Source: Planctomycetota bacterium (lineage in GTDB: Bacteria > Planctomycetota > PUPC01 > JACPCR01). Taken from it: 10,235 nucleotides of DNA. The notes under the pieces were generated by a model. It had not been told where the DNA came from. It made no database searches and worked only from the letters and a program-made list of their open reading frames with translations. Below are positions 1 to 6,106 of the stretch, piece after piece. A program made the translations under genes and the position numbers. Each line of letters starts with the position of its first letter. Position 1 is the stretch's first letter. The DNA is taken from assembly GCA_030740295.1 (NCBI GenBank), contig JASLXP010001226.1, forward strand, positions 1 to 10,235. Reading direction: 5' to 3'.

Positions 1-1
1 C

Positions 2-250
2 ATTTGCGGCATGCCCGGGCTGCGATCCTTTGAAGTTCAAGTGAAGGACGATGGCGAGAAATGGATGACAGTTGCATCCGTAAAAGACTCGGAAGAGTCT
101 TGGGTTTTCCACATCGAATTCAAGCCAGTAAGAACCGCCAGGATCCGCCTGTTTATCACCGGTCTGAACAACGGCTTCAGACTCGAAGACAAGACCCCAT
201 ACACCGACATGAAGCCGCGAGTGACAGAGGTCGAAATCTATGGGAATTAG
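2..250 (+). CDS. C-terminal fragment of a protein ending in an F5/8 type C (discoidin-like) domain
   Basis: The reading frame is open from the left edge and stops at TAG 248-250, so only the last 82 or so residues are visible and the true start lies outside the window. The pattern LRSFEVQVKDDGEKW, then a hydrophobic strand, then RTARIRLFITGL and a closing VTEVEIYGN matches the last strands of the F5/8 type C / discoidin beta-sandwich. In that fold the Trp follows the 'sfeVqvs.DG' strand and an 'aRyvRl.i' strand precedes the C-terminal 'l.EieVyG'. Such domains bind carbohydrate or cell-surface polymers and commonly end large secreted glycoside hydrolases, sulfatases or lectin-like proteins in PVC bacteria. 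The catalytic part, if any, is not visible. The internal ATG at 11 lies within the domain and is unlikely to be a start. Domain assignment is by eye; the rest of the protein is unknown. Confidence 0.72.
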   Translation: MCGMPGLRSFEVQVKDDGEKWMTVASVKDSEESWVFHIEFKPVRTARIRLFITGLNNGFRLEDKTPYTDMKPRVTEVEIYGN

Positions 251-587
251 GATTGTCATAGCGGAAATTGGCGCGACGGCTTGACCCTCCGTTCTCCGCT
301 GCGACGAAGACAACGCCTGAAAGCGTCAGTCCAAGGGTTCACATGCGGGCTGCCTGTGTTTTTTCGGGGGGACAGGACAGGGACAAGAGGCTCATTTCAG
401 CAGGTAGGCTCCGGAGGCGTATGCCTCGAGACTCAGAGAGAATCTGCCTTCAACAAGAGATGCTTCTGGATCCCGGCTGAACACCGTCCCGTATTGCCCG
501 TATTGAGTCGCCATGTGATAATTGAACGCATTGCCATAGAATTAGCAGACCGCGAATGTTCGCCAAGTCAGACTCGGAGAACCAACC
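251..587. other. Intergenic gap with weak hairpins and a candidate promoter; no supported gene
   Basis: No credible gene is seen here. Just after the upstream stop there is an imperfect hairpin: AGCGGA at 260-265 pairs with TCCGCT at 295-300, and ACGG 276-279 pairs with CCGT 289-292. It lacks a T-run, so terminator function is only possible. A G-rich tract with the repeated unit GGACA lies around 366-384 (GGGGGGACAGGACAGGGACA), and a short palindrome AGGC-GTAT-GCCT at 415-426. These could be debris of a repeat or transposon end, but I cannot prove it. The overlapping short frames here have no recognisable protein character. Confidence 0.5.
494..522 (+). promoter_or_regulatory. Candidate sigma-70-type promoter for the toxin-antitoxin operon
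   Basis: TTGCCC at 494-499 (4 of 6 matches to TTGACA) is followed after exactly 17 bases by GATAAT at 517-522 (5 of 6 matches to TATAAT). This would place transcription start near 530 and give a leader of roughly 60 bases before the antitoxin ATG at 588. The assignment is by consensus only, and sigma-70 consensus use in this lineage is assumed. Confidence 0.35.
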
Positions 588-788
588 ATGACTGACCAAA
601 CGCTGGCAAAACGTGTGGATGCACTGGAGAAGGAGCTTAAAGAGATTAAACAGGTCCTGGTCGGCAAGCCGCCCAGCGATGCCTGGCTGAAGACGGCAGG
701 AATGTTCGATGACGATCCAGGTATCCAGGAAGTGCATCGGCTGGGAAGGGAATTCCGCCAAAAGGACAGGGAACTGTCAAAGCCATGA
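588..788 (+). CDS. Putative VapB-like antitoxin of a type II toxin-antitoxin pair
   Basis: This small acidic/basic mixed protein of 66 residues has a heptad-like N-terminal helix (LAKRVDALEKELKEIKQVL, residues 6-24) suited to a dimerising coiled coil. A Gly-Lys-Pro-Pro linker follows, then a stretch (WLKTAGMFDDDPGIQEVHRLGREFR, about 34-58) resembling the toxin-binding tail of small antitoxins paired with PIN toxins. The TAGMFDDDP-type segment is familiar from antitoxins next to PIN-domain toxins. The start is supported by GGAGA at 576-580, seven bases before the ATG. Its stop overlaps the toxin start in ATGA at 785-788, the usual translational coupling for such pairs. It has no obvious ribbon-helix-helix or AbrB DNA-binding motif, so its autoregulation is uncertain. 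Function is inferred mainly from size and coupling to the PIN protein. Confidence 0.8.
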   Translation: MTDQTLAKRVDALEKELKEIKQVLVGKPPSDAWLKTAGMFDDDPGIQEVHRLGREFRQKDRELSKP

Positions 789-1213
789 TCATCCTGAATA
801 CCGACCACGTGAATGCATTCCAGTATCGCAATTCAGAGGCTGCAAGACGACTTGAAGAAAAGCTTAAGGATGCCGGTGACGCTGCAGCCACGACTATCAT
901 CACGGTTGAGGAGCACATGAGGGGATGGTTGGCTGACATCCGCAGGATGCGTAAGCCATTGCAGCAGATTGTACCTTACCGTCGCTTGGCGCATCTCTTT
1001 CAGTTCTACTCCTCGTGGGAGATACTCGTCCTTGATGAAGCTGCTGCTGAAGAATTCACTCGTTTACAGAAACTTGGAATCCGTGTTGGGTCAATGGACT
1101 TGAAAATAGCCAGCATTGCCAAGGTAGCGAGTGCTTTGCTGCTCTCCCGGAATCTCTCAGATTTCCGCAAGGTGCCCGAGTTGATGGTAGAAGATTGGCT
1201 GGGATCTTCTTGA
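785..1213 (+). CDS. VapC-like PIN-domain toxin (putative RNase) with Asp-to-Asn change at the first acidic position
   Basis: The 142-residue protein follows the VapC PIN-domain pattern. The N-terminal strand is MIILNTDHV, a conserved acidic helix VEEHMRGWLA lies at 41-50 (E42/E43), MDLKIASIA at 104-112 carries the third acidic residue (D105), and SRNLSDFRKVPELMVEDW at 121-138 gives the C-terminal acidic residue (D126) and the family's closing strand. In close relatives the first motif reads LDTDH, its first Asp being a metal ligand of the Mg2+-dependent nuclease site. Here that residue is Asn5, while Asp7 is kept. Active toxins of this family cut tRNA or rRNA; this copy may be weakened or inactive. 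It is co-transcribed with the antitoxin upstream through an ATGA overlap. The frame is intact and full length, so it is not an obvious pseudogene. Family call is confident, activity is not. Confidence 0.88.
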   Translation: MIILNTDHVNAFQYRNSEAARRLEEKLKDAGDAAATTIITVEEHMRGWLADIRRMRKPLQQIVPYRRLAHLFQFYSSWEILVLDEAAAEEFTRLQKLGIRVGSMDLKIASIAKVASALLLSRNLSDFRKVPELMVEDWLGSS

Positions 1214-1277
1214 GTAGGTAGTATTACCCGCCAGCATTCCAAGCGGCGATTTGGAACTTCGCAAAGGGGACGACAGT

Positions 1278-1298
1278 GAGAAGGAGGAGACGGTTCTC
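1278..1298 (+). promoter_or_regulatory. Purine-rich SD-like sequence inside a small hairpin, displaced from the URO-D start
   Basis: An excellent anti-SD match, AAGGAGGAGA at 1281-1290, lies 20 bases before the ATG at 1311, too far for ordinary use. An in-frame TGA at 1299-1301 excludes an upstream start for this frame. GAGAA (1278-1282) can pair with TTCTC (1294-1298), putting GGAGG in the loop. Either the weak GAAGAA at 1300-1305 is the working site, or folding shortens the distance. Functional meaning is uncertain. Confidence 0.3.
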
Positions 1299-1310
1299 TG
1301 AAGAATCCCA

Positions 1311-2453
1311 ATGGCCAGAATGACTAAACGAGAGCGGGTCCTTGCGGCCTTCGACCACCAGGAGACGGACCGGGTCCCGCTCTATGACCTCATGCTCAAT
1401 GATGACTGCATCGAGTATTTCACCGGTGTTTATGCTCCTTACGGCGAGGAGGGTGCCAAGGTGCACGCAAAGGCCGTTGACTGCATGCTGGACATGGCAC
1501 GGGGCGTCGGCCGCGGCCCCAGCAAGCCGCCCGAGGATTTCACGGACGATCCGGTTCTGCTCGAGTACGCCCGTTTTGCCAGTCTGACGTATCTTCTACA
1601 CACGACGAAATCATATAAGGGGGCCGTTGACTGGGTGAAGGACGAACTGGTCCGTCTGCAAAAATGGCGGGAGACAACGGATCTCGAGGCGGAGGCCGAG
1701 AACAGCAGGCGGCGCTTTGAAAAGCTTTACAGTTGGATGAGTGAGGATCACGTCGTCTGCTGCCTGAGGCAGAGCGGAACGGGGCTCGACGCGATTCGCG
1801 GAATGATGGGTGTGGAGTACTTCAGCTACGCGTGCGCTGACGATCCGGGTCTGATCTCCGAATATCTGCAACTCACCACCGAACAGGAGGTGGCCATCAT
1901 CCACGCCATCGCTGACCCCGATATCTCTCCCTGGGCCCTGACATATGGGGACATTGCCGCCAAAGGGAAACTGATGCATTCTCCAGCGTGGCTCCGCGCT
2001 GAGTTCTTTCCGCTCGTGAAGCGCCTCAATGACGCCTATCACGAGCACGGTATCCGCTGCCTGTTCCACTCTGATGGCTATCTTATGGAGGTCATGCCCG
2101 ATCTGATCGATACGGGGATCGATGGCATCAATCCGATCGAGACCGTGGCCGGCATGGATGTCGGGGAGTTGTATCGCTCATACGGAGATCGCATTTTCTT
2201 CACAGGCGGCATCGACATGAGCCAGTTGCTGTCCAACGGCACACCTGACCAGGTTCGCGAAGTTTGCCGTAACACAATTGCCGGGGCGCCCACCGGGTAC
2301 TTCATGGGATCCACGACGGAGATTGACAACAGTTCGCGCCTGGAAAACGTGCTGGCGATGATGGAAGTGAGCTGGGGTCATCCCCCGTCCGGGGCGCGGC
2401 CGGACATCATGGATCAGATTCGGAAACGGAAGGAAGAGACTCTTCGGCATTAA
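1311..2453 (+). CDS. URO-D-fold protein (uroporphyrinogen decarboxylase / corrinoid methyltransferase superfamily), copy 1
   Basis: This 380-residue protein has the opening typical of URO-D superfamily proteins outside haem synthesis: MTKRERVLAAFDHQETDRVPLYD. It continues with the TIM-barrel markers LMHSPAWLRAEFFPLVKRL (221-239), CLFHSDGYLMEVMPDLIDTG (250-269), GINPIE (272-277) and the TGGID strand (298-302). True HemE signatures (the Arg-rich N-terminal substrate motif) are absent. The zinc ligands of methylcobamide:CoM methyltransferases (His-X-Cys plus a later Cys) are not seen: the equivalent loop reads H253-S-D-G. The substrate is therefore unknown; methyl transfer is a family-level guess. 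ATG 1311 and ATG 1320 are both possible; homolog-like N-termini begin at the second (MTKRER). The gene is 27 bases upstream of a second URO-D gene and probably shares its transcript. No signal peptide is visible, so it is likely cytoplasmic. Confidence 0.87.
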   Translation: MARMTKRERVLAAFDHQETDRVPLYDLMLNDDCIEYFTGVYAPYGEEGAKVHAKAVDCMLDMARGVGRGPSKPPEDFTDDPVLLEYARFASLTYLLHTTKSYKGAVDWVKDELVRLQKWRETTDLEAEAENSRRRFEKLYSWMSEDHVVCCLRQSGTGLDAIRGMMGVEYFSYACADDPGLISEYLQLTTEQEVAIIHAIADPDISPWALTYGDIAAKGKLMHSPAWLRAEFFPLVKRLNDAYHEHGIRCLFHSDGYLMEVMPDLIDTGIDGINPIETVAGMDVGELYRSYGDRIFFTGGIDMSQLLSNGTPDQVREVCRNTIAGAPTGYFMGSTTEIDNSSRLENVLAMMEVSWGHPPSGARPDIMDQIRKRKEETLRH

Positions 2454-2480
2454 CGTTAACAACGACTGGAAAGACCTACG

Positions 2481-3641
2481 ATGGAGAATGAAGACAGAGA
2501 TCATGAAGAAACGGGAACAATGACCCACCGGGAACGGGCACTGGCCGCGCTGCGGTATCAGCCATACGACCGGCTGCCCATTGTTCACTTCGGTTACTGG
2601 GGCGAAACGCTGCGGAAGTGGTGTGCGGAGGGACACCTTAACGAGGAGGACATCCAGGGATATGGGGACGGCAACGCAGTCGATGTTGCGCTCGCGACCA
2701 AGCTTGGGTTTGACTTCAACTGGCAGAACATGTTCTACACGCATTGCCGTCTGCGGCCCGGCTTCGAAGGAAAGGTTGTGAAGGAATTCCCAGACGGCAG
2801 CCGGCACGTGCTGAACGGCAACGGTGTCGTAACCCTGCACCGTACCGGAGCGACCGGGATACCGGCGGAAATCGACCACCTCTTGAAAGACCGCGATTCG
2901 TGGGAAGAGTACTACAAATGGCGGTACGAGTGGTCCGAGGACAGGGTCGATCAGGAGGCACTTGCACGGGTCCGCACAGAGCCGCGAGACAGGCCGCTTG
3001 GCCTTCACTGCGGCAGCCTCTTTGGGGCCGTCCGCGACGTGCTTGGAGTGGTTGGTGTGAGCTACCTCTACGTGGACGACGAGCCACTCTTCCGCGAGAT
3101 AATTGATGCGGTGGGTGAGCTCTGCTACCGAAACACGAAGCTCGCCCTTGCCTCCGGCGCCCGCTTCGATTTCGCTCACTTCTGGGAGGACATCTGTTTC
3201 AAGAACGGCCCGCTTGTGAACCCGAAGGTCTTTCAGGAATATGTGGGGCCTCACTACAAACGAATCACCGAACTGGTGGGCGCCCACGGGCTCGACATTG
3301 TTTCTCTGGATTCTGACGGGATGATCGACGCTCTGATCCCCACGTGGATCGAGAACGGCGTCAATACCATGTTCCCCATCGAGGTCGGCACGTGGGGTTC
3401 CAGTATCGGCCCCTGGCGAGAGAAGTACGGCAAAGAGTTGCGCGGCGTTGGCGGAATGAACAAGACCGTTTTCGCCCGTGACTCAGCCGCGGTAGATGCT
3501 GAGGTCGAGCGGCTGATACCCCTCGTTGAGCTCGGAGGCTATATCCCTTGTCCGGATCACCGGATCGCGCCCGATGCCAGATACGAGCTTGTGCGGCATT
3601 ACTGCGATCGCATGCGACAGGCATTCCAATCAGGGGGATAG
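2481..3641 (+). CDS. URO-D-fold protein (uroporphyrinogen decarboxylase-like), copy 2
   Basis: This 386-residue cytoplasmic protein has the same superfamily opening (MTHRERALAALRYQPYDRLPI) but is otherwise clearly different from copy 1. Markers include GLHCGSLFGAVRDVLGV (174-190), FAHFWEDICFKNGPLVNPKVF (231-251), the barrel strand IVSLDSDGMID (273-283), GVNTMFPIE (293-301), GGMNK (324-328) and the closing GYIPCPDHRIAPD (353-365) with its invariant-looking Asp-His. That end pattern is typical of URO-D-like proteins found in multiple copies in PVC and clostridial genomes. The residues before Asp279-Gly read Leu-Asp-Ser, with no His-X-Cys zinc site. Start choice is uncertain. ATG 2481 has GGAAAG about eight bases upstream, while ATG 2520 gives the conserved MTHRER start but has GGGAA only a few bases away. 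The substrate is unknown; it probably forms an operon with copy 1. Confidence 0.87.
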   Translation: MENEDRDHEETGTMTHRERALAALRYQPYDRLPIVHFGYWGETLRKWCAEGHLNEEDIQGYGDGNAVDVALATKLGFDFNWQNMFYTHCRLRPGFEGKVVKEFPDGSRHVLNGNGVVTLHRTGATGIPAEIDHLLKDRDSWEEYYKWRYEWSEDRVDQEALARVRTEPRDRPLGLHCGSLFGAVRDVLGVVGVSYLYVDDEPLFREIIDAVGELCYRNTKLALASGARFDFAHFWEDICFKNGPLVNPKVFQEYVGPHYKRITELVGAHGLDIVSLDSDGMIDALIPTWIENGVNTMFPIEVGTWGSSIGPWREKYGKELRGVGGMNKTVFARDSAAVDAEVERLIPLVELGGYIPCPDHRIAPDARYELVRHYCDRMRQAFQSGG

Positions 3642-3674
3642 ACCACGACTGGGTCTGAACTGCCGGCGAACTGT
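3642..3674. other. 33-base convergent junction between URO-D copy 2 and the sulfatase
   Basis: Two stop codons on opposite strands lie only 33 bases apart. AGACC at 3640-3644 can pair with GGTCT at 3652-3656, a five-pair stem with a seven-base loop that starts within the TAG stop. There is no T-run on either strand. A bidirectional terminator here is possible but weak, so overlapping 3' ends of the two transcripts are likely. Confidence 0.25.
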
Positions 3675-5102
3675 TTAGCTCTGGATAGCCAGGTCGCGAT
3701 ACGCATGCCTGAGTCGAAGCAGCTCCTCCTTCAGCTCTGCAACAATCTTCGCGCTCGCCGGATCGCTGTAGAGATTTCGCAATTCATTCGGGTCTTCCTG
3801 CAGGTCGAACAGCTCCCAGTAATCACCCTCACCGTAATATTCGATCAACTTGAATCGAGCCGTGCGGACGCCGCGGTGGGGGCCGATGCGGTGCGCGGTG
3901 AAGTATTGATAAGGCTCTGCCATCGCATCATCGCCTTTGTCCCGCAGCTCCCAGGAGTTCTCGTAATAGGCGTAGTAGATGGATTGCCGCCAGTCCGGGG
4001 GAGATTTCCCTTCCATCAGGCACCGGAGGCTGCGGCCCTGCATACCTTCAGGAATGGGTACGCCTGCGAAATCGAGAATGGTGGGCGCGAAATCGACGTT
4101 CATGATCATTTCATCGGAGACGTGACCTGCCGCGCCGCTCCGCGGGTACCGGGCCACCAGCGGGATGCGAATGGAAGGCTCGTACATGAAACGCTTGTCG
4201 TACCAGCCATGTTCACCCAGAAAATACCCGTGGTCCGAGGTGTAAAGAATGAGCGTATTATCGGCGAGGTCGTTCTCGTCGAGGTAATCGAGCACTCTCC
4301 CAAGATTTTCGTCCACTCCATAGATGGTCCGGTACCGGTCTCTGATGAATCGCTGATAAATCCACTGCTTTCGTTCCGCCCGGCTCAAACCGTTGGGCAG
4401 GTCTTCGTAGTCGCCTGCGAGGCTTACGTCGAACTGCATGTCTTCCGCGAGACCGGCGATGTGCCGGGTAGCATAGTTGTCGTTAAAAGTCTCCGGCTCG
4501 GAAATCTCGGCGTTGGAAAACATGCCGGCATGGCGCGGGGCCGGAGTAAAGGGCCGGTGCGGCGCTTTGAACTGGTACACCAGGCAGAAGGGATGCGACG
4601 GATCTCCGCTGGAGAGAAATCCCAGTGCAAGGTCGGTCGTGATATCGCTGGCGTAGCCCTTTCTCTGAACACGCTTCCCGTTCTCGATATAGACCGGGTC
4701 AAAGTACTCGCCCTGTCCCGGGTGGATTGTCCACGTGTCGAAACCGCGCGGGTCCTGGCGGATGTGATACTTTCCTACCAGGCCGGTCCGGTAGCCGTTC
4801 TCTTGAAGGAGCTCCGGAAAGGTGGGCACGTCCGAGGCGAGCGATTCCACCTCGCCTGCCTTTTCGGAATTCCCGGTAATCCCATGGATGTGCGAGAAAC
4901 ACCCCGTAAGGACTGTTGCTCTTGCAGGCGCGCAGAGCGAGTTGGTCGTGAAGCAGTTCTGAAATCGAGTTCCGCCCCCGGCGATGCGATCCATGTTTGG
5001 TGTACGCAGGATGTCGTTGCCGTAGCAGCTCATCTCGCGGACCGTCTGATCGTCGGTCATGATGAACAGAATGTTCGGACGGGTATCCGTGGTCATGGTC
5101 AT
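3675..5102 (-). CDS. S1-type (formylglycine-dependent) sulfatase, apparently cytoplasmic
   Basis: It hydrolyses sulfate esters, most likely on a sugar. Residue numbers count from the TTG at 5117. The N-terminal NILFIMTDDQ supplies the metal-binding Asp22-Asp23. LCAPARATVLTG (61-72) is the C-X-P-X-R sulfatase signature, with Cys62 to be converted to formylglycine and Arg66. GKYHIR (115-120), KAPHRPF (184-190), TSDHGY (293-298) and Lys308 supply the remaining expected active-site positions. A C-terminal YWELFDLQEDPNELRNLY matches the family's end domain. Length (about 475) is normal. I prefer ATG 5102, with GGCAGGG six bases upstream, over TTG 5117 or ATG 5096. No signal peptide precedes the first strand, so desulfation may occur inside the cell. 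The gene follows the aldolase by 26 bases on the same strand. The sulfatase-maturing enzyme is not in the window. The exact S1 subfamily and substrate cannot be read by eye. Confidence 0.93.
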   Translation of the reverse strand: MTMTTDTRPNILFIMTDDQTVREMSCYGNDILRTPNMDRIAGGGTRFQNCFTTNSLCAPARATVLTGCFSHIHGITGNSEKAGEVESLASDVPTFPELLQENGYRTGLVGKYHIRQDPRGFDTWTIHPGQGEYFDPVYIENGKRVQRKGYASDITTDLALGFLSSGDPSHPFCLVYQFKAPHRPFTPAPRHAGMFSNAEISEPETFNDNYATRHIAGLAEDMQFDVSLAGDYEDLPNGLSRAERKQWIYQRFIRDRYRTIYGVDENLGRVLDYLDENDLADNTLILYTSDHGYFLGEHGWYDKRFMYEPSIRIPLVARYPRSGAAGHVSDEMIMNVDFAPTILDFAGVPIPEGMQGRSLRCLMEGKSPPDWRQSIYYAYYENSWELRDKGDDAMAEPYQYFTAHRIGPHRGVRTARFKLIEYYGEGDYWELFDLQEDPNELRNLYSDPASAKIVAELKEELLRLRHAYRDLAIQS

Positions 5103-5128
5103 ATCAAGCCCTGCCAATGATTCAGGCT

Positions 5129-5854
5129 TTACGGCAGGCTCACCGATTCCAATAGCACGGTGACGCCCATGTCTATGTACTTCTCACGATTCTCCGGGCC
5201 GCCGATTCGATGGCAGACGGCGACTGGGGACCCCGCAAGCTGCTCAGCCACGAAGCGGACACAGTCATCCACGTCCTTGAATGGTGGTTTCGGATGGGAT
5301 TCCAGGCTGAACGTCAGGTCGGTCGGGCCGAAGGAGAGACAGTCGACGCCCGGCTTGGCGAGCCGGTGGGCCTGAGTGACTGCGGCGACGGATTCGACCT
5401 GCATCCAGAGGACACCGCTTTCGTTCCACCAGTTGGCATACTCGACCCGCTCCCGTTTCGAATTCCAGCCTCTGCGCGCACCTCCTCCCCAACTGCGGTT
5501 GCCCTTCGGCGGGTAATAGAAGTATTCGACGGCATCATCCACGGTCGATTCCAGTTCGACCTGCGGCACTTCGATTCCGGATGGGCCCAGGTCCAGGCAA
5601 TTGCCGGCCAGGTAAGCGAGGCGCGTGTGCTTGATGCGGAACTGGACCGGAATATCGAATTCATCAGCCATCTCACAGAAAGCGACGAGCCGCTCCTCGC
5701 TGTACGCGGAGTGCTGGCTGTCCGTGGAAACAAAGTCATAAGGCCCGTGGTCGAGCAATGCCGCGAACGTGTCCCGTTCGAACTGAATGCCTGCCACGGC
5801 ACCCACAACAATTTCGCCGTCATGGATGCGCTGCTTCAAGGTCTTCGAGGGCAT
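5129..5854 (-). CDS. HpcH/HpaI-family class II aldolase (2-keto-3-deoxy acid type)
   Basis: This enzyme family performs metal-dependent retro-aldol cleavage of 2-keto-3-deoxy acids, giving pyruvate and an aldehyde. The 241-residue protein aligns by eye with E. coli HpaI. Asp45 and His48 (STDSQH) match the Asp42-His45 dyad, with Gln in place of the usual Glu between them. Arg74 (QFRIKH) matches Arg70. GIEVPQVE (93-100) precedes the PPKGNRSWGGG loop (115-125). Glu154 (MQVES) and Asp179 (SFGPTDL) match the metal ligands Glu149 and Asp175 with almost identical spacing. The ATG at 5854 has AAAGGA about ten bases upstream. It lies 26 bases before the sulfatase on the same strand, so the two are probably one operon, which fits sugar-acid breakdown after desulfation. 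The substrate is unknown: 2-keto-3-deoxy-rhamnonate, -galactarate or a similar compound are family possibilities. Confidence 0.88.
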   Translation of the reverse strand: MPSKTLKQRIHDGEIVVGAVAGIQFERDTFAALLDHGPYDFVSTDSQHSAYSEERLVAFCEMADEFDIPVQFRIKHTRLAYLAGNCLDLGPSGIEVPQVELESTVDDAVEYFYYPPKGNRSWGGGARRGWNSKRERVEYANWWNESGVLWMQVESVAAVTQAHRLAKPGVDCLSFGPTDLTFSLESHPKPPFKDVDDCVRFVAEQLAGSPVAVCHRIGGPENREKYIDMGVTVLLESVSLP

Positions 5855-6106
5855 GTCTGGAAGTCCTTTATATCTGGAGAGGGACGGATGTGAGAATCTG
5901 AAGGAAAGAGCATCACAGAACTTAACCGAAATCCTTCTGGTGCAGAACCACTCTGAACAATCAGTGCCTTTTGCTCACATCTGTGTGTCGCCTAGAATGT
6001 CGCTACCACGTGTCACCATCAGAACAGAGTTCAGAATGTAGTTTCCGCAATGCTCACATCTGCTCATCTCCGCCATCCGCTCGCCCACCCGGGAACTTGA
6101 GGAACC
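5855..6106. promoter_or_regulatory. Divergent intergenic region with a 12-base direct repeat
   Basis: This 252-base stretch separates the aldolase-sulfatase operon (-) from the radical SAM gene (+), so both promoters should lie here. TGCTCACATCTG occurs twice in the same orientation, at 5972-5983 and 6051-6062, and AGAATGT also recurs at 5994-6000 and 6033-6039. The repeat start points are 79 bases apart. These could be binding sites for one regulator, but no regulator gene is in the window and the repeat could be chance. No clear -35/-10 pair was found. Confidence 0.35.

Noticed and set aside
360..426. Remnant of a REP-associated transposon in the GGACA-rich tract
   Set aside because: Only a short G-rich repeat and one small palindrome are visible; without a second end or transposase the claim cannot be supported.
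281..595. A 104-codon open frame in the first intergenic gap
   Set aside because: Composition is Arg/Pro/Cys-rich without domains, it has no SD sequence, and it overruns the antitoxin start. It may be a repeat-derived frame.
2178..3287. A 369-codon open frame on the - strand
   Set aside because: It spans the junction of two well-supported URO-D genes on the opposite strand and has no protein-like motif.
1311..3641. Annotating the tandem URO-D proteins as HemE (haem biosynthesis)
   Set aside because: The Arg-rich HemE N-terminal signature is missing, and having several dissimilar copies in a catabolic setting is unlike a single-copy housekeeping enzyme.
3705..5120. A 471-codon open frame on the + strand opposite the sulfatase
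   Set aside because: It is an exact antisense shadow of a clearly functional sulfatase with all catalytic motifs; its translation has no recognisable domain and reflects codon bias in GC-rich DNA.
5210..5893. A 227-codon open frame on the + strand
   Set aside because: It is antisense to the HpaI-type aldolase, whose catalytic residues are all accounted for.
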